From Gemmatimonadota bacterium (lineage in GTDB: Bacteria; Gemmatimonadota; Gemmatimonadetes; Longimicrobiales; Gaopeijiaceae): DNA of 64,000 nt. Under the pieces are notes generated by a model. The model saw only the letters and a program-made list of their open reading frames with translations, ran no database searches and was not told the origin of the DNA. The translations under genes were made by a program, and so were the position numbers. Where the stretch lies: contig JAJDTB010000049.1 of the NCBI GenBank assembly GCA_022827345.1, forward strand, positions 1 through 64,000. Direction: 5' to 3'. Shown here piece after piece: positions 1 to 9,063 of the stretch; the stretch's first letter is position 1; each line of letters opens with the position of its first letter.

Positions 1-115
1 ATTCACGTCCGACCTTCCCGCTTTCGCGGTACGGTCCAGCAGGGTCCAGTACAACGGCAGGAAACGCAGATCGTGCAGCCCTGTAAGACTTTACGTGACT
101 TCCTGCCGGGATTCA

Positions 116-235
116 GACCCTTACCAATCCGCCGAGGCGGCAGGCCTGGTGGCCGAGCGCGCAAGCCAGGTAGGAATCGGCACGCTGAGCTACCGGTCCT
201 TCAAGTCCATCCTCACGACCGGCTGCGACCAGACA
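116..235 (+). pseudogene. IS21-family transposase (IstA) C-terminal remnant
   Basis: This frame reads an alanine- and arginine-rich helix followed by LSYRSFKSILTTGCD. It closely resembles the end of IS21-family IstA transposases, where a run such as 'APSYRSVKSILKTGLDR' lies near the C-terminus. Nothing upstream in the frame matches the DDE domain, and the frame drifts into AT-rich non-coding sequence after the match. It looks like the scar of an old insertion cut by the window edge or by decay. The call rests on motif memory over about 40 residues. Confidence 0.45.
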
Positions 236-273
236 ATTGGGGAAACAATAATGCAATATGACCTTGACGTGTA

Positions 274-301
274 TATTGACATCAATACTGTTATATATTG
301 A
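274..301. promoter_or_regulatory. AT-rich dyad with three TATTGA half-sites
   Basis: TATTGA-CA-TCAATA (274-287) is a perfect 6-2-6 inverted repeat, and a third TATTGA follows at 296-301, 22 bases after the first. The stretch is strikingly AT-rich for this genome and contains a TTGACA hexamer at 276-281, with GATATT 18 bases beyond it. It lies upstream of the propeller pair at 599-3036, so it may be their promoter and operator. No regulator is identifiable. Confidence 0.35.
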
Positions 302-342
302 TATTTTCCCCTTGTGCTGGAAGGAGATCCTTTTCTCGGTGC

Positions 343-606
343 ATGGCGGGTTCATCTGTGATGGTCAGGATTCGGGAGGGTTCGGCGCCAACGATTGCGA
401 TCCGGCCACAAGAAACCGAAGCATTGGAGCAGGATGCCTTGGCTTCAGTAACTGCGGGCATTATGCTGAACGTCGATGGTCTGTTCTATTACGGAACACA
501 AGGCGGTCATCTAGTCCTGAGACGGAAATGTGATGGCAGCGCTGTTGGCCGCGTGGATATCGTCGAAGTCCAGATTCCGATGCGAGTGAGCATGGCCGGT
601 GGCTAG
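343..606 (+). CDS. hypothetical small protein upstream of propeller lipoproteins
   Basis: This would encode about 87 residues with no signal peptide and no recognised domain. The composition looks protein-like (a hydrophobic segment SVTAGIMLNVDGLFYYG, then a basic stretch). Its stop overlaps the GTG start of the next gene (GTGGCTAG), as in a translationally coupled pair. The start is uncertain: ATG 343 or ATG 361 are possible, and the AAGGAG at 321-326 is too far from both. It could be a remnant or chance frame. No function can be assigned. Confidence 0.35.
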   Translation: MAGSSVMVRIREGSAPTIAIRPQETEALEQDALASVTAGIMLNVDGLFYYGTQGGHLVLRRKCDGSAVGRVDIVEVQIPMRVSMAGG

Positions 607-1825
607 GCGAGGGCCCGCGCGATGGACCTACGCAGTCCTACCGCTTCTGGCTGCTTGCGATACCAGTTTCTACGAGATGTCCGATGTCGGCACCTGGATC
701 ACTGAGACGGACTTCGAAATCGGTGATGCCAGCGCAGGTGAGGCCGTCTTTTCGAGGGTAACGGATGTACGCGTCGCTTCAGATGGTGAGAGGGTCGTAG
801 TCCTGGAGTCGGGTTCGGCCCGCCTCACCGTCTGGGCGCTTGATGGATCTCTGGTCTTGGAAGCTGGACAAGCCGGTGAGGGTCCAGGAGATCTTCAAAA
901 CCCCAACAAGGTGGAGCTACACCCTGAGGGTTTGCTCGTCCGGGATTCGCGGCGGTTTACACTTTTTGGACACGATGGTGGTGTGCTGAGGACGGTGATT
1001 CCTCCACCATCCAACCTGAGTTTTCGAGGATTCCGACTTCAGCCCAAGGCACTGCTGGAGGACGACGGGCAACTCGCGGTGCCCCTTGTACCCGGGAGCG
1101 TTATCTCAGGATGGACGGGTGACGACCCAGTACAGGAGTGGCCTGTTTTTCTGCTGCGGCGAACTTCAGACCGTTGGACCATGGACGCTGTGGTCGTACT
1201 CGACCGACGAAACTCCGCTTTGAGTGTACGCCCAGCAGATGGATCCTTCGAATGGGGCTACCACGGACCACAACCCTACAGTGACTCCGACTGGGAGTTC
1301 TATGACTCACGGACGGGCAGCGTCGTTGTAGTCGAGCGAAACGGGGGCAACGGAGAGGCTCGGCTCGTTGAGGTGACGGCTTGGGCCGATACGATCTGGG
1401 ACAGGTCGGTGCAGTTTCCAATTATCCCAATCCCCGGCGAAAAAGCGGCAAGCTACGTGGCGGACCTGGCCGATCGGCTGGCAGCCAGATCAGTGTCGTC
1501 CGCGTCTCCGATCACCCGTCGCGAGGCTGTAGTTCTCCTTGAGGATGCCCTCTACTTGCCCGAGTTCTACCCGGCCGTTGATTACGTTGAGGGGATGTCC
1601 GACGGTGAGGTGTGGCTTCGGACCCACGAGGAGATAGATACTCTCCAGGTTTGGTACTCAGTACGTAGAGGCGACACCGAATCTCCACCCAGGAGAATCT
1701 TGTTGCCCCGGACCTTTTATCCGAATGATGTCTCCGCCAATCACGTATGGGGGATACGGTACGACAGTTTGGGTGTCAACTATGTCGTCGGGAGGCGGTT
1801 GGTCCGGGAGACATCAGGACGATAG
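599..1825 (+). CDS. six-bladed beta-propeller lipoprotein (paralogue 1)
   Basis: 408 residues. A short N-terminus with a lipobox ending at Cys20 (LLAAC) predicts a lipoprotein. The body has repeated VASDGERVVVLESGSARLTVWALDG-type blades, like the BF3164/6-bladed beta-propeller proteins common in Gemmatimonadota and Bacteroidota. These are extracytoplasmic and usually of unknown ligand. It ends HVWGIRYDSLGVNYVVGRRLV, a signature shared with the next gene, so the two are tandem paralogues. The GTG start overlaps the stop of the preceding small ORF. The GC content looks lower than that of the rest of the window, which may indicate acquisition. Confidence 0.7.
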   Translation: MARRGPARWTYAVLPLLAACDTSFYEMSDVGTWITETDFEIGDASAGEAVFSRVTDVRVASDGERVVVLESGSARLTVWALDGSLVLEAGQAGEGPGDLQNPNKVELHPEGLLVRDSRRFTLFGHDGGVLRTVIPPPSNLSFRGFRLQPKALLEDDGQLAVPLVPGSVISGWTGDDPVQEWPVFLLRRTSDRWTMDAVVVLDRRNSALSVRPADGSFEWGYHGPQPYSDSDWEFYDSRTGSVVVVERNGGNGEARLVEVTAWADTIWDRSVQFPIIPIPGEKAASYVADLADRLAARSVSSASPITRREAVVLLEDALYLPEFYPAVDYVEGMSDGEVWLRTHEEIDTLQVWYSVRRGDTESPPRRILLPRTFYPNDVSANHVWGIRYDSLGVNYVVGRRLVRETSGR

Positions 1826-1833
1826 AAGAGCAG

Positions 1834-3036
1834 ATGGTGTCAAGAAGCTTTGCAGTACCCCTGTTGTCCTTCGCACTTTGTCATTCGTTCCTCCTGGTAG
1901 CTGCAGGCGGTTTCGCCGCTGGCCAATCGTGGACCACGGAACCAGACTTTGCCATCGGTGGCGCCCCGGGCAGCGATACGTCTCTGTGGTTTGTTGTGGA
2001 TGTGAGTGTCGGCCCACAGGGCAAGGTCTACGTCGCCGAGTCCATGAGCGCGAGCCGGGTAACCGTTTGGGATCCGGTGGGCACACTCGAGCTGGAATTG
2101 GGTCGGTCCACGGTCGCCGGGGGATTCGGCCCTCCGACGGCAATCCAGCCGAATTCCCCCGGCTTCTGGGTAACGTATCGGGGATCCTTTGTACGGTACT
2201 CCCGTGATGGTCGCGTACTCGACACAGTCAGCCACCCACCCGCGCACGGTAGGGGATTCGATCGAGTCAACATGGTGGAAGACGGCTTGTTTCTTGCGGT
2301 GGGAAAGCGTCCTACTAATGTGGGGGTAGCGCCCGAGCACGCCGTTTGGGACTGGCCAGTCTTTGGCGTCCGCCGGGTGCAGAACCAATGGATCACAGAT
2401 ACGCTGACGATCCTCAATGCGTCCCGCTCAGTGTATGGTGTCAGTCGGGATGACGGCAGCCGCTTGATCCCGAGCATGTTCTACACCTCTCAACCGTTCG
2501 CGGATCAAGATCTTGTCTACGCTACCCCGCGTGGCGATCGCGTGGGGATTGCCTTGCGAAATGGTGCCCCGGGTGAAGTTCAACTGGCCGAGTTGTCGGT
2601 ATCGGGTGACACGGTGTGGACGAGGCGGGTCTCACTGCCACCGCAGCCACTCGGTGCGGAGCTGGTGCGCGCCACTCTGGATGATATCACTCGCAGGGTG
2701 CTGGCAAGGTGGGATCCAGGCCGACACGTGTCCGAAGAGATCTTGCGGGAGCGAGTTGCGGCTGCGTTGTATGTGCCGGAGCATCTTCCCGTAGTCACAT
2801 CGGTCGTCCCGGCAGGTTCCGGCGAGATGTGGCTGCGAAGCTCCGAAGCCAGTGATTCGCTCGTGGCGTGGTATACGTTCGCTAGAGACGACGACCCTGA
2901 TTCAACGCCGCGGCGGGTTCTGCTGCCGCATTGGTTCCGGGTCAGGGACGCAACGACCACGCACGTATGGGGGACGCGGATGGATTCTCGCGGGGCGGGT
3001 CAGGTGCTTGGCAGGAGATTGGTCTCGCCTCCCTGA
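1834..3036 (+). CDS. six-bladed beta-propeller secreted protein (paralogue 2)
   Basis: 400 residues. ATG 1834 was chosen because it lies 8 bases after the stop of the upstream paralogue and follows an AGAAGAG ribosome site. An upstream in-frame ATG would run through that gene. A signal peptide (hydrophobic LLSFALCHSFLLVAAGG, then FAAGQS) predicts export, and there is no lipobox cysteine. The order of blades and the C-terminal HVWGTRMDSRGAGQVLGRRLV match paralogue 1. The pair probably arose by tandem duplication and is co-transcribed. The ligand and role are unknown. Confidence 0.7.
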   Translation: MVSRSFAVPLLSFALCHSFLLVAAGGFAAGQSWTTEPDFAIGGAPGSDTSLWFVVDVSVGPQGKVYVAESMSASRVTVWDPVGTLELELGRSTVAGGFGPPTAIQPNSPGFWVTYRGSFVRYSRDGRVLDTVSHPPAHGRGFDRVNMVEDGLFLAVGKRPTNVGVAPEHAVWDWPVFGVRRVQNQWITDTLTILNASRSVYGVSRDDGSRLIPSMFYTSQPFADQDLVYATPRGDRVGIALRNGAPGEVQLAELSVSGDTVWTRRVSLPPQPLGAELVRATLDDITRRVLARWDPGRHVSEEILRERVAAALYVPEHLPVVTSVVPAGSGEMWLRSSEASDSLVAWYTFARDDDPDSTPRRVLLPHWFRVRDATTTHVWGTRMDSRGAGQVLGRRLVSPP

Positions 3037-3067
3037 GCAAACCTGAGTAGAGGCGCTCTCGACCTGC

Positions 3068-4966
3068 CTAGAACGGCAGCCCCTCACTCACCGCGATCTC
3101 CGCATCGCGGGCATCGATGAACAGCGACGGCGGCAGCGTCCCGTTCCAGTCCCGCAGCACCGCCCTGAGCTTCCCGCTGCCCCGCTCGGTGACCATCGCC
3201 ATTGGACGGGAGCCGAACCGCTCCAGGGCGTGCGATCCTTCAGGCCCCCAGAGCTCGACCCGATCGAGCGCACCGTCCCGCTCCGGATCGAAGGGCACCG
3301 CGAAGACGAAGTTGCCGCCCCCGTACTCCAGTGGACGCATGGCGAAGCTGAGCGAGAAGCGGCGCTCGCCGGCCGGGCCCAGGCCCTCCAGACGGTAGGG
3401 GCCGTCCGAGGTGGGCAGCGTGACGGGCGCGTCCACCATGAACGCGGGATCGAGGACGAGCTCGCCGCCGACCGCCCTGCCCCACAGCAGCAACGTCTTC
3501 TCGCCGGTGGCCCGGGTGTAGGTGCCCCCGCTCCGGGTCACCGGGCCCGCCAGCCAGTCGGTGCCTGGTGCGCTCGCCTCGGCAGGGGCGTCCGCTCCGA
3601 CAGGGGCATCGCCCCGCGCACTGCCCATTACAAGCGCCTCCCGGTAGAGGCGGAAGCCCATCGCCCGCGCGAAGTGATAGTCGCTGATCCACCGCGGTTG
3701 GCAGTACCCCATCAAATCCTTGTAGAGGGTCGCGCTGACGACGTGCTCCCGCTCGAAGTCGTAGCCCCACGCGCCGATCGTGCCCCCGTCATGCGGATAG
3801 GCCCTGTCGACCGAGGTCGCTCCCCCGCACGGGGCATGGCGCAGGCCCATGTTGTGGCCGAGTTCATGGGCGAGGGTCCCCGGATCCGCCTTTCCTATGC
3901 TGGCGGGATAGCCGATCTGCCCGAGACCGTCCCAGATGGCGTCTTCGCCGAGCAACATGGCGCCGTAGTAGTACCCCCGCTCGCCCTCGCGGATGCGCAG
4001 GAAAACGAGTTCGCCCAGGAGTTCGCCCCACCCGCGACCGATGCTCAGGTCGGCCGTGGTCAGGAAGCCCTCGTGCCGGGTGACGGTGAAGTCCGAGATC
4101 GGCAGCAACGAGCGCACCATTGCAAGCTTGTCGCTCGTCGGCGTCACGTCCTCGACCCAGCGGTGGATGAGCCCCTTCGGGTCGGCCGCCACCTTGATCG
4201 GCACCACGGTCAGGTCGAGCCGGGGCACCGGGCGCACATCGAGGCGCACGCGTCCTGCCTCCGGAATGCGGAGCTGGCTCTCGGGCGTGGCGGGTACGAC
4301 GCCGTCCTTGTCGAGCCGGATCACGAGATCGGTCCCGGGCATGATCACCGAACCCGGGATTGTCGCATTGTACGAGAGCTCCAACTGGCTTTCGTCGACG
4401 GAAACGGGGAGCAGGCGGTATTCGGGATTGATGGCCAGCCCGTGGACCAGGGCGTCGCTGCGGAAGAAGAGCACTTCGACGCGCGGCTGGTAGTAGCTTC
4501 GCCGGTCACCCGTGACGAAGACGCGGAGGAGCGCGTCGCGGCCTTCGATGAGCGGCACCCCGCGCGCCCTGTTCTGGACTCCCTGGGTGATGTAGTAGTA
4601 GGGCGCCGTCAGCGTGAGCGAGGTCGGATTCACGCGCACGGGAGTGCGAGCCCGGAGGCCGGCGTACGAAGCCCTCACCTCGGTTTCGGCGTAGTCCAGG
4701 GCGCTCGCCGACCCGTCGGGCGAGATGTGCAGGGTGGCGGGATTCGCCGTCTCCCACTCCGGTTGCGTCCAGGAGGGAAGCGGCTCGATCGGCCTGTCGT
4801 CCTGGTCCAGTACGACTACCGAGTACTGCACGTTGTCGCCGACGGTGACCATCGTGTCGGCCGGCAATATGAGCAGGGACGTGGGGACGTTCGCGGGCTC
4901 GAACGTCAATTCGACGCAACCGCCCAGAATCAGGGCGGACGAGACCAGCAGCCCGGAGGATCTCAG
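3068..4966 (-). CDS. metzincin-like zinc metalloprotease lipoprotein (paralogue A)
   Basis: About 632 residues. The zinc motif HELGHNMGLRH (His367, Glu368, His371, His377 from the proposed start) has the HExxHxxxxxH form of metzincins and of M66 (StcE-like) peptidases, followed by a DLMGYC Met-turn. An Ig-like N-terminal region precedes it and a beta-rich domain follows. Cys17 in ILGGC predicts a lipoprotein. No ATG, GTG or TTG lies just before the signal sequence. A CTG at 4966 overlaps the upstream stop (CTGA) and is the best start, which is unusual. It is last in an operon with the small barrel-like protein and paralogue B. Confidence 0.72.
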   Translation of the reverse strand: MRSSGLLVSSALILGGCVELTFEPANVPTSLLILPADTMVTVGDNVQYSVVVLDQDDRPIEPLPSWTQPEWETANPATLHISPDGSASALDYAETEVRASYAGLRARTPVRVNPTSLTLTAPYYYITQGVQNRARGVPLIEGRDALLRVFVTGDRRSYYQPRVEVLFFRSDALVHGLAINPEYRLLPVSVDESQLELSYNATIPGSVIMPGTDLVIRLDKDGVVPATPESQLRIPEAGRVRLDVRPVPRLDLTVVPIKVAADPKGLIHRWVEDVTPTSDKLAMVRSLLPISDFTVTRHEGFLTTADLSIGRGWGELLGELVFLRIREGERGYYYGAMLLGEDAIWDGLGQIGYPASIGKADPGTLAHELGHNMGLRHAPCGGATSVDRAYPHDGGTIGAWGYDFEREHVVSATLYKDLMGYCQPRWISDYHFARAMGFRLYREALVMGSARGDAPVGADAPAEASAPGTDWLAGPVTRSGGTYTRATGEKTLLLWGRAVGGELVLDPAFMVDAPVTLPTSDGPYRLEGLGPAGERRFSLSFAMRPLEYGGGNFVFAVPFDPERDGALDRVELWGPEGSHALERFGSRPMAMVTERGSGKLRAVLRDWNGTLPPSLFIDARDAEIAVSEGLPF

Positions 4967-5517
4967 GGGCCACCCCCGCCGATAGCTAACCCGAAGCCGA
5001 GGTCCAGCGCCAGGGCGACCGCGTGATCCGAGCTGGATGCGGTGTTGGCGGAAAGCCACCTGTACGAGACGCCAGGCAGGAACCGCAACCGCCCGGCCCC
5101 GACGTTGAGGCCCGCGGCTGCGTGGACTCCGGCGCCCGCCTCGGGCACTTCGCCCTCGGTGCCTGCCCGCGTCGTCCCGAAGAGGACGCCCAGCCGCACC
5201 CATGGCAGACCGCCGGTCCATTCCGCGCCCAGCGCTCCGTGGTTCCCCACAACCGTGATGTCCTTGCCCGTGCAGAACCCTTCCTCACAGCCGAACGCTG
5301 TCCGGAAGAACCCGCCGAAAACCGCGACCGACGGCATCACCTGCCGCTTGACGATCACGTCGTAGGAAAGCAGCGGGGCTATGTCGAGCGCGGCGGCCGA
5401 GCCCTCGATGCTGCCCACCGTGAGTCCGCCGCGCACTTCGGCCTGGAACTGGGCCGCGGCGGAGCCGTGCATGAGAGCCAGACCGGCCAGGGCGGCCACA
5501 ACAACTCGAATCCTCAT
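4963..5517 (-). CDS. small outer-membrane beta-barrel-like protein
   Basis: 184 residues with a clear signal peptide (VVVAALAGLALMHGSAAAQ) and alternating glycine/aromatic beta-strand sequence to the end (FLPGVSYRWLS, DLGFGLAIGGGG). This resembles the OmpW or outer-membrane-protein beta-barrel fold. A Cys pair (CEEGFC) lies in a predicted loop. The ATG overlaps the stop of the upstream protease (ATGA), and its own stop overlaps the proposed CTG start of the downstream protease, so the three genes look translationally coupled. It might anchor or export the proteases; that is inference. Confidence 0.62.
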   Translation of the reverse strand: MRIRVVVAALAGLALMHGSAAAQFQAEVRGGLTVGSIEGSAAALDIAPLLSYDVIVKRQVMPSVAVFGGFFRTAFGCEEGFCTGKDITVVGNHGALGAEWTGGLPWVRLGVLFGTTRAGTEGEVPEAGAGVHAAAGLNVGAGRLRFLPGVSYRWLSANTASSSDHAVALALDLGFGLAIGGGGP

Positions 5518-7331
5518 CGTCCACCTCCCGGAAGGCCGTCGCTGACCATGATTTCGGTGTCGCCATCCACCAGGTTGAAGCCGCCGTTCCAGTCCCGCAG
5601 GATCGCCCGCACCTGGCCGCTGGCGCGGTTGGTGACGATCGCCATGGGGCTCTCGCTCGACGGTCCGAGCACGTATTCGCCCTCGGGGCCGGAGAGAACG
5701 ACGCGCGTGAGTGCTCCGTCGCGCTCGGGGTCGTAGGGCACGGCGAATAGGAAGTGTCCGCCGCCGAATTCGACCGGATCGGGGGTGAAGTCGAATGAGA
5801 AGTGGGCGCTCCCGTCCCCGGTGAAGCCCTCCAGACGGTACGGTCCGCCCGATTCGGGGAGTCTCGGGGTGCCTTCCATCAGGAACGCCGGTTCCAGCAG
5901 GAACTCGTCGTCGCCAACGCCACCCCAGAGCAGCAGCGTCGTCTCCGGAGGCGCCGAAGCGGCCGGCACCGTCCCGCCGAAGTCTTCCGTGGCGCGGCGA
6001 TGGGCGAGCGCCCTCTTGAACTGGTAGTCGCTGATCCAATCGGGGTCGCAGTACCCCATGATGTCCTTGTACTGCATGGGAGACACCAGCCGGGTGCGGT
6101 GGAGATCGTATCCCCATACACCGATGGAGCCGGCTTCGTGGGGGAAGTTCGGGTCCGGATTGGCGGGGGACGGCGACCCGCACAGTGCGTGGCGCAGGTT
6201 CATGTTGTGGCCCACTTCGTGGGTGAAGGTGCGGTCCGAGTCCACACCCACGCTTGCAGGTTGGGCGATGTACCCAAGTCCCCTGTACGGCGAACCCGGC
6301 GGCCGGATGACCGCGCCGTAGTAGTAGCCGACCTCGCCCTCCGCCCTCCACAACACCCGCATCTCTCGCAGAAACCTGTTCCAGCCACTGGGCTCGGTCA
6401 GGTCGGCCCTGGTGTAGAACGGCTCGTGCACGCGGACTTCCAGGTCGCCGATCGGCATGATCGTCCGCATGAAGCGCATGTTGCGGTGATCGGCGTCCAG
6501 ACCGTTGGTCCACAGGAAGATCCGCTCGTTGGGTGCGGATTCGATGAGTGTGGGCACGATGGTCTGGATATGGGTGGGCAGTTGCATGACGCCCAGGTCC
6601 ATCACGCCCTCCGCCGGGATTCGGGTTTCGCTGCCCGTGTCCAGCGGGACGATCCCGTCGGTGTCGAGTTCAACCACGAGCCCCAGTCCGGGCTGGATGA
6701 TCTCGCCCGGAATCGGGGTGTTGAAGGAGAGGTCGAGCCTGCCCTCCTCAACGGTCGACGGCAGGACATCCGACCCTGGCGTCATCAGCGCCGTGTGCAC
6801 GATCGCGCCGTCCCGATAGAGCGTCGCGCGCACGTTCGGCTGATAGAAGCTGGTCTCGTCCCCGGTGGCGAAGATGCGCAGCAGCGCGTCGCGCCCGGCG
6901 ATCACCGGAACCCCGTCGACCGCCGGGATCACCTGGTTGAGGTAGATCCGCGACGCGTGCAGCCTGATGTTGGCCGGGTTGATCCTCAGAGTGGTCCAGG
7001 CTTCCAGCCCGGCCGCCCGCGCGATGATCCGGAGGTCGCCGCCCCCGAGCGCCGCCACATCCCCGTCCGGCGCTATATCGATCACGTGAGGGTCGGGGGT
7101 CACCTCCCACGCGGCTGGTGCCCAGGACGGCGGGCCGCGCATCGTGTTCAAGTCCTTGTCCCGGACCACGAGATTGAGCCTGACCCGGTCACCCTCCGTT
7201 ATCAGCGTGTCGGCCGGGGTGATCTCCAGGAAGTGCGGGACCTGGTCGGGTTCAAGCGCCAGGTCGGCGCACCCGGACCACACGGGAACCCCGGCCAGTA
7301 GCGATACTAAACATATTTGTTTAGTGTTCAT
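5514..7331 (-). CDS. metzincin-like zinc metalloprotease lipoprotein (paralogue B)
   Basis: 605 residues. The lipobox ends at Cys21 (VWSGC). The catalytic motif HEVGHNMNLRH (His371, Glu372, His375, His381) and a later IMGYC Met-turn match metzincin-type peptidases; HEVGHN is also the form seen in the M66 family. It aligns along its length with paralogue A (shared ITPADTLITEGD-type N-terminus, GYYYGA, ISDYQF, VPYDPERDGAL). The protease is expected to act at the cell surface on protein substrates. It is first of a coupled three-gene set, and a 20-base palindrome overlaps its first codons. Confidence 0.75.
   Translation of the reverse strand: MNTKQICLVSLLAGVPVWSGCADLALEPDQVPHFLEITPADTLITEGDRVRLNLVVRDKDLNTMRGPPSWAPAAWEVTPDPHVIDIAPDGDVAALGGGDLRIIARAAGLEAWTTLRINPANIRLHASRIYLNQVIPAVDGVPVIAGRDALLRIFATGDETSFYQPNVRATLYRDGAIVHTALMTPGSDVLPSTVEEGRLDLSFNTPIPGEIIQPGLGLVVELDTDGIVPLDTGSETRIPAEGVMDLGVMQLPTHIQTIVPTLIESAPNERIFLWTNGLDADHRNMRFMRTIMPIGDLEVRVHEPFYTRADLTEPSGWNRFLREMRVLWRAEGEVGYYYGAVIRPPGSPYRGLGYIAQPASVGVDSDRTFTHEVGHNMNLRHALCGSPSPANPDPNFPHEAGSIGVWGYDLHRTRLVSPMQYKDIMGYCDPDWISDYQFKRALAHRRATEDFGGTVPAASAPPETTLLLWGGVGDDEFLLEPAFLMEGTPRLPESGGPYRLEGFTGDGSAHFSFDFTPDPVEFGGGHFLFAVPYDPERDGALTRVVLSGPEGEYVLGPSSESPMAIVTNRASGQVRAILRDWNGGFNLVDGDTEIMVSDGLPGGGR
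7306..7325. promoter_or_regulatory. 20-bp palindrome over the 5' end of metalloprotease B
   Basis: The bases ACTAAACA-TATT-TGTTTAGT form perfect 8-base arms with a 4-base centre, and lie just inside the coding start (ATG at 7331-7329, minus). It could be a repressor operator or an RNA hairpin that hides the start. The AT content stands out from the GC-rich surroundings. Confidence 0.4.
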
Positions 7332-7358
7332 AACCTTGTCCTGCCCTTCGGGCGCGTG

Positions 7359-8046
7359 TCAATACACCCGAATCTTGATATTGCGGTACCAGACCGGATC
7401 GCCGTGGTCCTGGAGGCCGATATGCCCCTGGCGGGCCATTCCGTATCCGGGCCACTCCGAGAATTTGGTACTCATGACCGTTCGGCGCCAATCGTCGGTC
7501 CACAATTCGTATTCCAACAGCCTTGTGCCGTTCATCCAGTGCTCTACCCGGGCGCCGCGGACAATGATCCGGGTGCGGTTCCACTCTCCGACCGGACGGG
7601 TGACATCCTCGGCCGGGGCGTGCAGCGCGTAGTTGGATCCGGCCGACGTTTCGGGGTTGGCGCCGTCCGCGTGACGTTCGTTGTCGAGGATCTGGTACTC
7701 GGGCCCGGTCCAGTAGGGCGCCCGCTCGGCTTCCGTCGCCCGGTAGAAGATGCCGCTGTTGCCTCCCTCCGCGACCTTCCATTCCAGCGAGAGTTCGAAG
7801 TCCTCGTACTGGTCGGCGGTCATCAGGTCCCCGTCGCCGCCGCCCGGCGTGAAGGTCAGCGCGCCGTCCCGCACCGACCATCCGCCGGGGACGTCGTCGC
7901 GCCGGTAGCCGCGCCAGCCGTCCAGGGTGCCGTCGAAGAGGAGTTTCCAGCCTGCTGCTTCCTCATCGGCTGTCAACCGGTTTGCCTGAGGCTCCTGGGC
8001 CGCGGCCATCATCGGCACCAGCCAGATCGCCGCGGCGCACACCGCG

Positions 8047-8069
<23 letters not shown>
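7359..8069 (-). CDS. DUF1080 family secreted hydrolase (3-keto-disaccharide hydrolase type)
   Basis: 236 residues. The start at ATG 8069 gives a signal peptide ([13 protein letters not shown]); a longer reading would run far into the upstream gene. The DUF1080 hallmarks are present: [51 protein letters not shown] and GHIGLQDHG. This is a concanavalin-like fold, and characterised members cleave 3-keto-glycosides. It overlaps the upstream isomerase by 23 bases and sits downstream of Gfo/Idh/MocA and isomerase genes, which fits oxidative glycoside degradation. It should act in the periplasm. Confidence 0.82.

Positions 8070-9059
<990 letters not shown>

Positions 9060-9063
<4 letters not shown>

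Noticed and set aside
258-533. Plus-strand frame of 91 codons
   Set aside because: The amino-acid pattern does not look like a protein, and the frame overlaps the better candidate at 343-606.
3230-5026. 598-codon open frame on the plus strand opposite the metalloprotease
   Set aside because: Composition is His/Arg/Gly/Val-rich without a domain, and the minus strand encodes a lipoprotein with an intact zinc motif.
5802-7301. 499-codon plus-strand frame
   Set aside because: It is the antisense of metalloprotease B and has no recognisable motif.
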